Assembly (NCBI RefSeq): GCF_014155765.1
Contig: NZ_SCKT01000009.1
Location: 62,001-126,000 of the forward strand
Reading direction: 5' to 3'
DNA from: Pantoea dispersa
GTDB lineage: Bacteria > Pseudomonadota > Gammaproteobacteria > Enterobacterales > Enterobacteriaceae
Length of the DNA: 64,000 bases
Shown: one piece after another, positions 18,440 through 27,390 of the stretch
Layout of the letters: each line of letters opens with the position of its first letter
Numbering within the stretch: position 1 is the stretch's first letter
The notes under the pieces: model-generated
The model's database searches: none
What the model was told of the DNA's origin: nothing
What the model saw: only the letters and a program-made list of their open reading frames with translations
Made by a program: the position numbers and the translations under genes

Positions 18440-19384
18440 TCAGCCCAAACGTTTTTCAATCGCGTCCATCAGCATGCCGGTGATGGAGACCGGGAACGCC
18501 GCCTCGATTTCGCGGATGCAGGTTGGGCTGGTGACGTTAACTTCTGTCAGTTTATCACCGATAATATCGAGGCCGACAAAAATCAGCCCTTTGGCTTTCA
18601 ATGTCGGACCTACACGGCGGGCAATTTCCCAGTCGCTGTCGCTCAGCGGACGGGCTTCGCCGCGGCCACCGGCGGCAAGGTTGCCACGGGTTTCGCCGCC
18701 CTGCGGAATGCGTGCGAGGCAGTATGGCACTGGTTCACCATCGACCACCAGCACGCGCTTATCACCGTCTTTGATCGCTGGCAGATAATTTTGCGCCATG
18801 CAGAAGAACTGACCGTGGTTGGTCAGCGTTTCAGTGATCACGCCGAAGTTGGCATCATCTTTTTTGATGCGGAAAATCGACGCGCCGCCCATGCCGTCGA
18901 GCGGCTTGAAGATCACATCGCCATGCTCCTGCCAGAACGCGCGCAGCTGCTCTTTGTTGCGCGTCACCAGCGTGTCTGGCGTCAGGTCGGCAAACCAGGC
19001 GGTGTAGAGTTTTTCGTTGCAGTCACGCAGGCTCTGCGGTTTGTTAACGATCAGCGTGCCTTGCTCTTCCGCGCGCTCCAGCAGATAAGTGGCGTAGATA
19101 AACTCGGTATCAAACGGCGGGTCTTTACGCATCAGCACCACGTTAAGATCGGCCAGCGGGATAGTCTGCTCGCTGCCAAACGTGTACCACTGCTCGTAGT
19201 TCTGCTCGACGCTCAGTAGCCGGGTGCGCGCATAAGTCACGCCACCACGCAGCGACAGATCGCCCATCTCCATGTAGTGAATTTCATAACCGCGGCGCTG
19301 TGCTTCCAGCAACATGGCGAAGCTGGAGTCTTTTTTAATGTTGATGGACGAAATCGGGTCCATAACGATGCCAAGCTTAATCAT
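18440..19384 (-). CDS. gshB: Glutathione synthetase GshB
   Basis: ATP-grasp ligase joining gamma-glutamylcysteine and glycine to form glutathione; 314 residues against 315-316 in E. coli. The start ATG 19384 follows AGGAGAG with a 4-base gap; a longer in-frame extension to 19414 is not family-like. Motifs: GIVMDPISSINIKKDS at the N-terminus, VLMRKDPPFD near 82, VIFKPLDGMGG near 155 and the C-terminal ATP/Mg region FVGLDIIGDKLTEVNVTSPT. It follows rsmE on the same strand. Confidence 0.96.
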   Translation of the reverse strand: MIKLGIVMDPISSINIKKDSSFAMLLEAQRRGYEIHYMEMGDLSLRGGVTYARTRLLSVEQNYEQWYTFGSEQTIPLADLNVVLMRKDPPFDTEFIYATYLLERAEEQGTLIVNKPQSLRDCNEKLYTAWFADLTPDTLVTRNKEQLRAFWQEHGDVIFKPLDGMGGASIFRIKKDDANFGVITETLTNHGQFFCMAQNYLPAIKDGDKRVLVVDGEPVPYCLARIPQGGETRGNLAAGGRGEARPLSDSDWEIARRVGPTLKAKGLIFVGLDIIGDKLTEVNVTSPTCIREIEAAFPVSITGMLMDAIEKRLG

Positions 19385-19480
19385 TATTCTCTCCTCAAAG
19401 GGGAATTCAGCCACCCCGTTCCGTGCGAAAGCGTTGTGCTGGTCAGTTATCTGCGTGTGTCTTCGGGCTGAAAGTATCCC

Positions 19481-20212
19481 TTAACCGAGGTCACCAAACC
19501 TCACCTGAAGTGCCGTGATGGCGGTGAGCGCCGTGGTTTCGGTGCGCAAAACGCGCGGACCGAGCAGGATATCGGTAAAGCCGTGCTGCGCCGTCATGGC
19601 AATTTCCTCTGCCGACAGGCCGCCTTCCGGGCCAATCAGCAGCCGTACGCGTTCAACCGGCTGCGGCAGCGTATTGATGCTGTGACTGGCGCGCGGATGC
19701 AGATTGAGCTTCAGGCCGTCATCCGCTTCGGCGCACCAGGCTTCGAGCGTCATCGCGGCACGGATTTCCGGCACGCGATTACGACCGCACTGCTCGCAGG
19801 CGGCGATGGCAATTTTCTGCCACTGCTGAATCTTTTTCGCCAGGCGTTCGGCATCCAGCTTTACGCCACAGCGTTCAGAAAACAAGGGCGTAATCACATT
19901 CACGCCCAGTTCGATCGATTTCTGGATAGTGAATTCCATTTTTTCACCGCGCGACATCACCTGACCGAGGTGTAAGTGCAGCGGGGATTCGCGATCGTCA
20001 GGCTGGCTGGCAAGGACCTTTACTTTTACACGCTTTTTGTCGGCCTGGGTGATTTCGGCGCTAAAAGTCAGATTACTGCCATCAAACAGCTCGATCTGCT
20101 GTCCGGCGCTCATGCGCAGCACGCGGCCAACGTGGTTGGCGGCATCCTCATCAAGCAGAACTTCACTGTTAACGGTTAGAGCTTCGGGGTGATAAATGCG
20201 GGGTATGCGCAT
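19481..20212 (-). CDS. rsmE: 16S rRNA m3U1498 methyltransferase RsmE
   Basis: SPOUT-class methyltransferase modifying U1498 of 16S rRNA; 243 residues with ATG 20212, exactly the E. coli length (the frame runs on upstream to 20239). An N-terminal PUA-like domain contains [12 protein letters not shown]; the SPOUT knot has [21 protein letters not shown] near 83 and [13 protein letters not shown] near 195, and ends [15 protein letters not shown]. It sits between endA and gshB as in E. coli. Confidence 0.96.
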   Translation of the reverse strand: MRIPRIYHPEALTVNSEVLLDEDAANHVGRVLRMSAGQQIELFDGSNLTFSAEITQADKKRVKVKVLASQPDDRESPLHLHLGQVMSRGEKMEFTIQKSIELGVNVITPLFSERCGVKLDAERLAKKIQQWQKIAIAACEQCGRNRVPEIRAAMTLEAWCAEADDGLKLNLHPRASHSINTLPQPVERVRLLIGPEGGLSAEEIAMTAQHGFTDILLGPRVLRTETTALTAITALQVRFGDLG

Positions 20213-20232
20213 GCGGTTCCTGCCGGCGTTAT

Positions 20233-20252
20233 GCCGCATCGCGCGATGCGGC
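20233..20252. repeat. 20-base perfect palindrome between endA and rsmE
   Basis: GCCGCATCGCGCGATGCGGC is an exact self-complement in the 73-base gap between endA and rsmE. It has no adjacent T-run on the minus strand, so it may be an RNA-processing hairpin or a protein-binding site, not a standard terminator. Confidence 0.5.
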
Positions 20253-20285
20253 CCAATCGAAAAAAGCTAGTGTAGGGTAGCGCTT

Positions 20286-20993
20286 TCAGCGCTGGCAAGC
20301 CTGCTGTACCCAGGAATTGTGATTTCCCTGCACCGTGGCGATGCGCTGGTCACGTTCGCACTCCCACGGCGTGACCGGATACTGCTTGTTCCACGCGGTG
20401 AACAGCTGGGTTTGCTGGCGTGACAGGCGCAGATGATACTGGTCGCGCATATAGAAGTAGGTGCGGGCGATGGCGCCGCGCGCGCGCTCGGGAGGCTCGG
20501 CGCGCTTCTGCTTAAAATCGATCTTCATGCTGCACTGACCGTACGGCTGCTCGCCACCGTTCCACTGGCTGTACTGGAAGTTGTTGCGGTCGCCGTTCAC
20601 TTCGCCGATGGCTGGCTGCAGGTTGTGCAGATCGCTTTCGATGCGACGGTAATCTGCGTCTTTGCTGCAGTTTTTGCGTCCGCCATTTTGCCAGCACTGA
20701 CGCTGATGACCAAACTCCCATGCCGGCATGACGTGTTCCCACTCGATGCGTTCCGCGCGGTTGGCGTTCTTGCGCACGCTATAGCCGCAGCTGTTCAGAT
20801 CCGGCACGCCTTTTTTACCGTGCCAGCTGATTTTGCAGCCGCAGTAAAAATCCGCCGGCGCATCCGCGTTGATCTTTGCCGCGACCACTTTCGCCTGCTG
20901 AAAATTGTTCTGGTTGTAATGGGTGAGACTGAGGCTGTACGCGCTGAGCGGCGCGACCAGCAGAGAGAGTAATAACAGCGTTTTGCGAGACAT
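20286..20993 (-). CDS. endA: Endonuclease I (periplasmic DNase EndA)
   Basis: Secreted, non-specific double-strand DNase of 235 residues, same as E. coli. The signal peptide is [20 protein letters not shown]. The mature protein carries the His-Me finger core: [18 protein letters not shown] near residue 84 and [17 protein letters not shown] near 125, and the conserved cysteine set (CGC, C in NSCGY, QRQCW, KNCS, GQCSM, WEC, QQACQ) expected to form disulfides in the periplasm. It sits between sprT and rsmE. Confidence 0.95.
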   Translation of the reverse strand: MSRKTLLLLSLLVAPLSAYSLSLTHYNQNNFQQAKVVAAKINADAPADFYCGCKISWHGKKGVPDLNSCGYSVRKNANRAERIEWEHVMPAWEFGHQRQCWQNGGRKNCSKDADYRRIESDLHNLQPAIGEVNGDRNNFQYSQWNGGEQPYGQCSMKIDFKQKRAEPPERARGAIARTYFYMRDQYHLRLSRQQTQLFTAWNKQYPVTPWECERDQRIATVQGNHNSWVQQACQR

Positions 20994-21071
20994 ATTCCAA
21001 AAAATAACCTGGTACCGAAAAAGGGCGGCAGGGTAACAGAATGGTCGGGCGCGGGGAATGAGAATCGCGGA

Positions 21072-21584
21072 CTAATCCGCTGCGTATTCACCGGGTTGCA
21101 GCAGCGTACCGCAATGCACGCAGCGATATTCGCTCTCACCACGCATTACGCGGTTATGGCGGCGTACCGTCAGCTGATGTTGCTGGCAGCGACAGCGATA
21201 GGGGAAGGTATTGCTGCGCACCGAAGTGATTGCGAACTGGTGGGTGCGGCGGGCGGGCACGCCCAGCACGTCCTCCATCATCCACTTCCACTCTTTGCCG
21301 TGCGGCGGCACGCGGCCGAAGGTTTTCCACACCAGCAGATGCGCCAGCTCATGCGGCACCACTTCATCGATAAAAGCCTGCTGGTTTTCCAGCAGCAGCA
21401 CCGGGTTGAGGCGAATTTGCCACTGCTCCAGCCAAGCGGTGCCTGCGGCCGTGCCGCGCTGCTGATAAACCAGCGTCGGCTCTTCGAAATGACGTTCGAG
21501 TTTTTGCTGAGCCAGCTGCAAAAAATGGCGCAGCGAGCGCATGACGGCTTGTTGCAGGGCGATGGGCAGACGTGGCGTTTTCAT
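21072..21584 (-). CDS. sprT: SprT family zinc metalloprotease-like protein
   Basis: Protein of 170 residues with the zincin motif HELAH in [13 protein letters not shown] near residue 78 and a C-terminal zinc ribbon (CRC...CVHCG). I place the start at [12 protein letters not shown] (ATG 21584), which aligns with E. coli; two upstream in-frame starts are less likely. The family resembles eukaryotic Spartan, but the bacterial role is unclear. It lies downstream of galP across a terminator and upstream of endA. Confidence 0.93.
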   Translation of the reverse strand: MKTPRLPIALQQAVMRSLRHFLQLAQQKLERHFEEPTLVYQQRGTAAGTAWLEQWQIRLNPVLLLENQQAFIDEVVPHELAHLLVWKTFGRVPPHGKEWKWMMEDVLGVPARRTHQFAITSVRSNTFPYRCRCQQHQLTVRRHNRVMRGESEYRCVHCGTLLQPGEYAAD

Positions 21585-21643
21585 GTGCGGCAGCATAAGG
21601 CGTTGCAGCGGGGTACGCAACTGCATGCGCACAGGCGGCAGAT

Positions 21644-21670
21644 AAAAAAAGGGCCGCCCTGCGGCAGCCC
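21644..21670 (-). terminator. Rho-independent terminator after galP
   Basis: On the minus strand GGGCTGCC and GGCGGCCC form an 8-bp stem (one G-U pair) around a GCAG loop, followed by seven T. It ends the galP transcript ahead of sprT. Confidence 0.85.
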
Positions 21671-21688
21671 CGGTTAACGCATCTGGCC

Positions 21689-23083
21689 TTACTGCTGGCC
21701 GATATCGCGCAGTTTTTTGCCCGACATCAGGTTGCGCTCGATGTGCTCCAGCGAGACGTTTTTGGTCTCCGGAATCAGCGCGACCGTCAGTAGAATAAAG
21801 AACACGTTCAGCGCGGCGTAGACCCAGAAAGTCGGCGCGTTGCCCAGCGAGTTCAGCATGGTCAGGAAGGTGGCACCAACGATCATGTTGGCAATCCAGT
21901 TGGTCGCGGTAGAGACGGTGATACCAAAATCACGCCCTTTCAGCGGCTGAATTTCAGAACACAGTACCCAAATCAGCGGACCGGCTGACATCGCGAAGCC
22001 AACAATGAACATCAGCAGCATGGCGATGGCAAAGTACTGCTCACCGGCAGAGTTAATGCCAATGTGCAGCATGGTACCGAGGATGCCCATGCCGGCCGCC
22101 ATCACCAGGAAGCCCAGCACCAGCGTGGGTTTACGGCCCCAGCGATCCACCAGACCGATAGCGATAAAGGTCGCCAGCACGTTCACCAGACCCACGATCA
22201 CGGTGCCCCACATTTGCTGCGTGGTATTGGCGAAGCCGGCGATTTCGAAGATTTTCGGTGCGTAGTACATGATGACGTTCATGCCGGTGAACTGCTGCAT
22301 TACCTGCAACAGCACGCCGAGGAACACCGCGCGGCGGAAGTTGCTGTTGCTCTGGAACAGCTGCCAGCCGGACTGTTTGATCTTCAGGCTTTCGCGGATC
22401 TCATCCAGCTCGCGTTTCGCCTGCTCGCTGGTGTCACGCAGGCGGTCCAGCACGCGCTGTGCATCGCGGAAGTCACCTTTCGCCGCCAGCCAGCGCGGGC
22501 TGTTTGGCAGGAACACCACGCCAACCAGCAGCAGCACCGCCGGAATAGTGATGATGCCCAGCATCCAGCGCCAGTCGCCCGAGGCACTGAACGCGGTGTC
22601 CGACAGGTAAGCGCCGAGAATACCGATGGTGATCATCAGCTGATACAGGGAAATCATACTGCCGCGGATCTTCTCCGGTGCGATTTCCGAGAGATACAGC
22701 GGGGCGGTATAAGAGGCAACGCCGACGGCAAGGCCGAGCACCACGCGTGCGGCAATCAGCATTTCCGGGTTTGGCGCCATCGCCGACCACAGTGAACCGA
22801 TAACGAACAGGATGGCACCGGCCATCAGGCTCTTTTTACGGCCGAGACGCGAAGACATCCAGCCGCTGCCCACGGCACCGACCGCAGCACCGAACATCAT
22901 TGAGCTGACGATCCACTCCTGCTGATGTGCGGTAACGTTGAAATCTTTCGCGATGAAGGGCAGGGCACCGGCGATAACGCCGATATCCAGACCGAACAGC
23001 AGGCCCGCCAGAGCGGCCAGAAAGCAGACAAACAGGGTCATCGCCTTGTTTGAGGTTCTGCTTTTGTGAGTATTACCAGGCAT
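21689..23083 (-). CDS. galP: Galactose:H+ symporter GalP
   Basis: MFS sugar porter with twelve transmembrane segments, 464 residues as in E. coli. It imports galactose and other hexoses with a proton. Visible family motifs: GRKKSL between TM2 and TM3, the PESPR-type site as [28 protein letters not shown] in TM7, DRWGRKP between TM8 and TM9, and PETKNVSLE at the C-terminus. Near-identity along the chain to E. coli GalP makes this specific. The upstream region has a CRP-like site and two GalR/GalS-like operators. Confidence 0.95.
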   Translation of the reverse strand: MPGNTHKSRTSNKAMTLFVCFLAALAGLLFGLDIGVIAGALPFIAKDFNVTAHQQEWIVSSMMFGAAVGAVGSGWMSSRLGRKKSLMAGAILFVIGSLWSAMAPNPEMLIAARVVLGLAVGVASYTAPLYLSEIAPEKIRGSMISLYQLMITIGILGAYLSDTAFSASGDWRWMLGIITIPAVLLLVGVVFLPNSPRWLAAKGDFRDAQRVLDRLRDTSEQAKRELDEIRESLKIKQSGWQLFQSNSNFRRAVFLGVLLQVMQQFTGMNVIMYYAPKIFEIAGFANTTQQMWGTVIVGLVNVLATFIAIGLVDRWGRKPTLVLGFLVMAAGMGILGTMLHIGINSAGEQYFAIAMLLMFIVGFAMSAGPLIWVLCSEIQPLKGRDFGITVSTATNWIANMIVGATFLTMLNSLGNAPTFWVYAALNVFFILLTVALIPETKNVSLEHIERNLMSGKKLRDIGQQ

Positions 23084-23145
23084 ATTGCCTCCGAAGTTTA
23101 TCCATCTTTGTTTTTATCAATGTTAAGTAAGCTGCCTGCGGGAAA

Positions 23146-23163
23146 AAGTGAGTGCGATCACAT
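23146..23163. promoter_or_regulatory. CRP-cAMP binding site upstream of galP
   Basis: AGTGAGTGCGATCACAT matches the CRP pattern TGTGA-N6-TCACA at nine of ten core positions (GTGA at 23148, TCACA at 23158). It lies about 70 bases upstream of the galP start codon, next to a GalR-type operator, consistent with catabolite control of a sugar transporter. Confidence 0.75.
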
Positions 23164-23165
23164 CG

Positions 23166-23181
23166 ATGTAATCGGTTACAC
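23166..23181. promoter_or_regulatory. GalR/GalS-type operator 1 (galP)
   Basis: ATGTAATCGGTTACAC is a 16-base inverted repeat that fits the GalR/GalS consensus GTGnAAnCGnTTnCAC on the minus strand with one end mismatch. It lies 83 bases upstream of galP, beside the CRP site. Confidence 0.75.
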
Positions 23182-23368
23182 ACGCTGAAACCCTGTAATC
23201 CAGCATTTTTTGCCCGAATCAGTCACATAACCAGTAAGGTATAGCACCCTTTAAGTTTCTGACATCACTATAAATATCGGCTATCAGACGACGCTGAAAA
23301 TAACGCATTTTCATCACCGTTACTACGCTGAAAAATCTCTAAATTGAAGATATTAAAAGGATTTCAAA

Positions 23369-23384
23369 ATGTAATCGTTAACAC
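23369..23384. promoter_or_regulatory. GalR/GalS-type operator 2 (far upstream of galP)
   Basis: ATGTAATCGTTAACAC, on the minus strand GTGTTAACGATTACAT, fits the same consensus with two mismatches. It is about 203 bases centre-to-centre from operator 1, suggesting repression by looping. It also lies about 200 bases ahead of hcp on the other strand and could affect that promoter. Confidence 0.6.
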
Positions 23385-23585
23385 TTTGTTGTAAGCGCAG
23401 TGCTAACAGTGTAGACAGCGCTGAAAAATGCGCCTGCGGTGCTGTAGACAAAAAGTGTGATGGTGCAGAGGCGCGTTGTATTGGTTCGGAGACATAGCAA
23501 ATAACCACTTTATTTGAGTGGTTATTGTTCATTTATGATACTATCGGTGCCAGGAACAATTTCTTTCGAAAAGGGAAATCGAATA

Positions 23586-24041
23586 ATGAGTAGCTTATTT
23601 CTTCAGGTTTATGGTGTTGCAGGGGAGTCAAGAGACGCCACGCATATGGGCTGGATTGATATTGATAGCTACAACTGGGGGGCCTGGCGATCCGGCAGCG
23701 AAGCCGGTATGGGCAGTTATCGCAATCTGGTGGTCAAGGCAAAAATTGATAAGGCTACTCCCGCAATGCTGTTGTTAACGTCGAGTGGTCGAAAGCTAAG
23801 AAAAATCATCGTATCGGCTTGCAGAGCAGGAACGGGCCAGCAGGAATACTATCGTATAACACTGGAAAATGTGCAGGTATTCGAAGCTCAGCTTAATGAT
23901 AATGATGTGGTTGCGTCAGTCGAGTATGAATTTCAGGCTGATATCGTCAAAATCCAATACTGGGAGCAAACGGCTGCAGGGGGCAAAGGCGCTGAAACGC
24001 GTTCAGGCTGGAACATCAAAGAGAATACTTCAGCGTTTTAA
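23586..24041 (+). CDS. hcp: Hcp family type VI secretion protein (orphan)
   Basis: Protein of 151 residues matching Hcp, the hexameric ring that forms the type VI tail tube and carries effectors. The start MSSLFLQVYGVAGESRD, the MGWIDIDSYNWG segment, the LTSSGRKLRKIIVSACRAGTGQQEYYRI region and EYEFQADIVKIQYW are typical. I chose ATG 23586; the frame opens upstream at 23514 but those residues are not family-like. The ribosome site is weak. No VgrG, sheath or baseplate genes are in the window, so it depends on a system elsewhere. Two AT-rich genes follow closely (14-base gap), probably its cargo and a partner. Confidence 0.82.
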   Translation: MSSLFLQVYGVAGESRDATHMGWIDIDSYNWGAWRSGSEAGMGSYRNLVVKAKIDKATPAMLLLTSSGRKLRKIIVSACRAGTGQQEYYRITLENVQVFEAQLNDNDVVASVEYEFQADIVKIQYWEQTAAGGKGAETRSGWNIKENTSAF

Positions 24042-24055
24042 TAAGGAAGATATTC

Positions 24056-24832
24056 ATGGAAGACATTACTAAATCGATCCTGCTATTTTCATCCCAAAAG
24101 AAAGAAAACGATTTTCGCGCAGATGACATGCTTTGTGGGGACTTGACAACAGAAATATGTATAAACAAATACGGCCTTAATAATGTTTCTGCAAAGTTAA
24201 ATCCTTACACACTTGAACCGACTTCAGTCTTTAATCGTAAAAAGCTAGATAAATATGAAGCGGCTAAAATACTTTTTTCTGAGTTCAGGGAGTTGGCTAG
24301 ATTTCATTCATTCTATGGCCCATATAAAGAGATAATATTTCAAATTATAAATCATATGGAGTTAAACTCTGGCAGGCCTTATCAATCACTATTACTCAAT
24401 TCAGCATTTAAAGAAATGCTACTAAAACAGGCGCCAGAAAGTAGCATGCTCAACAGAATCAAACTGGCGTTACAGGATAGCTTGTTAAACAACTCAGAGT
24501 TCGACTCTGAGAGGTTAAAAGCTGATATGATGAAAATGTCTAAGCCAAAATTTTCCAGAAAAGTGGACAATTTTAACGGTCTGGGTATTAGCATCCATGA
24601 TATTCATCATGTCAGCATCACGCTGGAAAACGTCTGTTATTCTCAGCATAGATATTCTGCTAAGATCAAAGTAAAAGGTCAGGATCATTTTGGACTAGAC
24701 GATAGAGACATCTTGCATCCACTCTATAACAAGCTCAGAATATTCAACATATGGTTTATCCTGCAAAGACATAAGGATTATGCTTACAAGCCTTTTTTCA
24801 CTAATATGGAGGCAACAATAGAGTTATCATGA
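24056..24832 (+). CDS. DUF3289-like protein, possible type VI effector
   Basis: A 258-residue protein with no signal peptide, preceded by AAGGAAG and 14 bases after hcp. The segments FRADDMLCGDLTTE, KYGLNNVSAKLNPYTLEPT, ILFSEFRELARFHSFYGPYK, DNFNGLGISIHDIHH, DHFGLDDRDIL and TNMEATIEL match what I remember of DUF3289, a family of enterobacterial proteins often found with Hcp. Its activity is unknown to me; effector status rests on position. AT-rich codon use contrasts with the galP and metK neighbours and suggests horizontal gain. The last codons overlap the next gene (ATG at 24829). Confidence 0.6.
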   Translation: MEDITKSILLFSSQKKENDFRADDMLCGDLTTEICINKYGLNNVSAKLNPYTLEPTSVFNRKKLDKYEAAKILFSEFRELARFHSFYGPYKEIIFQIINHMELNSGRPYQSLLLNSAFKEMLLKQAPESSMLNRIKLALQDSLLNNSEFDSERLKADMMKMSKPKFSRKVDNFNGLGISIHDIHHVSITLENVCYSQHRYSAKIKVKGQDHFGLDDRDILHPLYNKLRIFNIWFILQRHKDYAYKPFFTNMEATIELS

Positions 24833-25284
24833 ATAAAAAATCCCGAATTGTAATAATTTTTTTGTCTTTTAGTCTCATCTTTTTATCCATATTAATTTGG
24901 GTGGGCGCCTCTTCTGAACCTGAAATTAAAGATGCTTTTTTTGAGAATGGCGCATTAATGGTCGTTGTTCAGCATCCCCCCGCATCAGGTAAAGCACTTG
25001 AGAGTTGGTGGGTGAATAAACTTAAGCCCATGATTGATCAGCTACCGAACCCGCAGCAACACGATTTAAAATCCATATTCGTCGTGAATTTTAACGGCGG
25101 ATATAAATCTTTATCGTTTCCGGAAAAGGACTTTTCTGGCGAAAGTGATGAGGATTACATTTGTTTTGAAGAAATAAAAAGCGAAAAAAGATGCTTGTTA
25201 AAAGAGTATCCGGTTTTTATAAATGTTGGGAGTGTTTATTATTCATTGCATATGGGTGAGTTGACTATAAACCTAAAAAAATAG
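24829..25284 (+). CDS. Small membrane-anchored protein, DUF943-like, possible immunity protein
   Basis: A 151-residue protein whose start overlaps the stop of the DUF3289-like gene by four bases (ATGA). It has a basic start (MNKKSR), a hydrophobic segment at about 7-26 that would anchor it in the inner membrane, and a soluble domain with ESWWVNKLKPMIDQLP, NFNGGYKSL and EDYICFEEIKSEKRCLLKEY. The WW, GY, DY-CFE and C spacing resembles DUF943, but this is a weak recollection. Coupling to the gene before it and the periplasm-facing domain fit an immunity protein; that is inference only. Confidence 0.5.
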   Translation: MNKKSRIVIIFLSFSLIFLSILIWVGASSEPEIKDAFFENGALMVVVQHPPASGKALESWWVNKLKPMIDQLPNPQQHDLKSIFVVNFNGGYKSLSFPEKDFSGESDEDYICFEEIKSEKRCLLKEYPVFINVGSVYYSLHMGELTINLKK

Positions 25285-25358
25285 CTTTTTAATAGTTTTC
25301 CAGAGAGCGTACCGAAAAGTAGTGTATTCAGCGCATTAAATTAAAAGTTTGCTGTTAT

Positions 25359-25381
25359 AAAAAAGCCCGCTTGCGCGGGCT
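25359..25381 (-). terminator. Bidirectional-looking terminator between the hcp cassette and metK
   Basis: A perfect 7-bp stem AGCCCGC/GCGGGCT with a 4-base loop. On the minus strand it is followed by a T-run, so it terminates metK; it also lies 80 bases past the small membrane protein gene on the plus strand. Confidence 0.8.
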
Positions 25382-25442
25382 CGATTTACCTTCTCCGCTA
25401 AGAGAAGATCGGGGTGAGAGCCTTCGCCCGCACCCGCGTTGA

Positions 25443-26594
25443 TTACAGGCCTGCGGCCTCGCGCAGCTGGGCGGCTTTGTCGGTCTGTTCCCATGGGAAG
25501 TGTTCACGACCAAAGTGACCGTAGGCAGCGGTTTCTTTGTAGATTGGCTTCAGCAGATCCATCATCTGGATCAGACCGTATGGACGCAGGTCGAAGAACT
25601 CACGCACCAGCAGCGTCAGCTGTTCGGTTGAAACTTTCTCGGTACCGAAGGTTTCCACCATGATTGAGGTCGGTTCTGCCACACCAATCGCGTAAGAAAC
25701 CTGGATTTCGCAGCGATCGGCCAGGCCAGCGGCAACGATATTTTTCGCCACGTAGCGCGCAGCGTAAGCCGCTGAGCGGTCAACTTTCGACGGATCTTTA
25801 CCGGAGAACGCGCCGCCGCCGTGACGAGCCATGCCGCCGTAGGTATCGACGATGATTTTACGACCGGTCAGGCCGCAGTCGCCCATCGGGCCGCCGATCA
25901 CGAAACGACCGGTTGGGTTGATGTGGTATTTGGTGCTGGCGTTGATCCACTCGGTCGGCAGTACCGGCTTGATGATCTCTTCCATCACCGCTTCACGCAG
26001 ATCGGCCTGTGAAATCTCTTCTGAATGCTGAGTTGACAGCACTACCGCATCGATACCGACAATCTTGCCGCCGTCGTACTGGAAGGTAATCTGGCTTTTG
26101 GCATCCGGGCGCAGCCATGGCAGCGTACCGTTTTTACGCACTTCAGCCTGACGCTGCACCAGACGGTGCGCGTAGGTCACCGGTGCCGGCATCAGCACGT
26201 CGGTTTCATTGGTCGCGTAACCAAACATCAGGCCCTGGTCGCCCGCGCCCTGTTCCAGCGGATCGGTACGGTCTACGCCCTGGTTGATGTCCGGCGACTG
26301 TTTACCAATCGCGCTCAGCACCGCACAAGAGTTAGCATCAAAGCCCATATCGGAATGAACATAGCCGATTTCACGTACGGTATTACGGGTGATCTCTTCG
26401 ATATCGACCCAGGCGCTGGTGGTGATCTCACCGCCAACCAGCACCATACCGGTTTTTACGTAGGTTTCGCAGGCGACGCGTGCTTTGGGATCCTGTTCAA
26501 GGATGGCGTCCAGCACGGCATCGGAAATCTGATCGGCGATTTTATCAGGATGTCCTTCTGATACGGACTCGGATGTAAAAAGGTGTTTAGCCAT
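25443..26594 (-). CDS. metK: S-adenosylmethionine synthase MetK
   Basis: Makes S-adenosylmethionine from methionine and ATP; 383 residues, E. coli 384. Start ATG 26594 gives [18 protein letters not shown]; the frame extends upstream to 26684 without family similarity. Signatures: [13 protein letters not shown] (ATP site, H14-D16 region), [12 protein letters not shown] near 118 and [19 protein letters not shown] near 258. It is divergent from speA across nearly 800 bases, with a MetJ operator upstream. Its product feeds spermidine synthesis together with the putrescine made by SpeA/SpeB and SpeC. Confidence 0.97.
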   Translation of the reverse strand: MAKHLFTSESVSEGHPDKIADQISDAVLDAILEQDPKARVACETYVKTGMVLVGGEITTSAWVDIEEITRNTVREIGYVHSDMGFDANSCAVLSAIGKQSPDINQGVDRTDPLEQGAGDQGLMFGYATNETDVLMPAPVTYAHRLVQRQAEVRKNGTLPWLRPDAKSQITFQYDGGKIVGIDAVVLSTQHSEEISQADLREAVMEEIIKPVLPTEWINASTKYHINPTGRFVIGGPMGDCGLTGRKIIVDTYGGMARHGGGAFSGKDPSKVDRSAAYAARYVAKNIVAAGLADRCEIQVSYAIGVAEPTSIMVETFGTEKVSTEQLTLLVREFFDLRPYGLIQMMDLLKPIYKETAAYGHFGREHFPWEQTDKAAQLREAAGL

Positions 26595-26730
26595 TCTGTT
26601 CTTTACCTTGCAAATGGTTTGAATTCGACTGCATAGCGTAAGCGGGATGATGCCAGCTCGACGCCCCTTCAGGCAAAGCCGCAAGCAGTAGGAAGTGTCA
26701 GCGTACCAGGCTCACACCGCCTGGATGTTA

Positions 26731-26762
26731 ATCAGTTTAGATGGAAAACCATCTGGACGGCT
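26731..26762. promoter_or_regulatory. MetJ operator (four tandem met boxes) upstream of metK
   Basis: Four adjacent 8-mers, ATCAGTTT, AGATGGAA, AACCATCT and GGACGGCT, match the met box AGACGTCT at 4, 4, 5 and 6 positions. MetJ dimers bind such tandem boxes with SAM as corepressor, giving feedback control of metK. The site is about 137 bases upstream of the metK start codon. Confidence 0.65.
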
Positions 26763-27023
26763 ATTTTAGGTCACTCAGTGCGCGTTTTTCCAGTGCTTTT
26801 TCGCCATCCGCATTTATCGCTACAGATCAACTGGAATATTTTCCTGACACCCGCCGCAGCGCGCCGACAAAGATTTTGCATTTTGCCGCGTCAGACTGTA
26901 TAAAACGCCGCAGTTGTCCCATGGATGACGCCCCCGTGCGTCGCGCTGTCAGAGGCTGTTGATCTGATTTTCATCCACTCCGTTTCCGCATGCTGTTAGC
27001 AGGCGCTGGAGGTGATAAAAACA

Positions 27024-27161
27024 ATGAACCACATTTTCGCTCTCTTCGGTTCACGGCGCCGTTCTGGCGCGCTGGCACGCCTTTCCATTTCCAGTTCTGC
27101 TCTTTTCTCTCGTCGAAGTTTTCTGCGCTGCGGTAATTATCCCGACACGAGCGCCGGCTAA
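27024..27161 (+). CDS. Arginine-rich leader ORF upstream of speA
   Basis: A 45-codon ORF begins at ATG 27024 behind GGAGGTGAT (27008-27016), a nine-base exact match to the 16S anti-Shine-Dalgarno, with 7-base spacing. The peptide starts MNHIFALFGSRRRSGALAR and contains seven arginines in clusters (SRRRS, SRRS, LRCG). It ends 229 bases before speA. E. coli has the small gene yqgB in this position, but I see no sequence similarity to it. A hairpin CTCGCC-TGT-GGTGAG (27193-27207) follows, resembling the hairpin in the speC leader. The strong ribosome site makes translation likely; a role as an arginine-sensing leader is inference. Confidence 0.55.
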   Translation: MNHIFALFGSRRRSGALARLSISSSALFSRRSFLRCGNYPDTSAG

Positions 27162-27390
27162 GCTATTCCCCCAGTTTCTCTGCTGTGTTTCACTCGCCTG
27201 TGGTGAGGTGATGCGGGACGATTTTGCCCCGTTGTTCACCGCTTCCGGCACGGTGTTTTACACTTAACCTCAGTAAGGCGCACGGTAACCTGCTGAGGCA
27301 AGATAAGCAGAATGAGGAAATTTCCATCCGGCGCAGTAGCAGCAAAATCCGGCAACTTTTTCATATTTCAACGGAAAATTGAGGTTCGTG

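Noticed and set aside
18005-19219. 404-codon plus-strand frame across yqgE and gshB
   Set aside because: It covers two well-supported minus-strand genes and shows no recognisable domain.
26741-26962. Possible 73-codon protein between metK and speA
   Set aside because: It overlaps the MetJ operator region, lacks a ribosome site and has no recognisable features.
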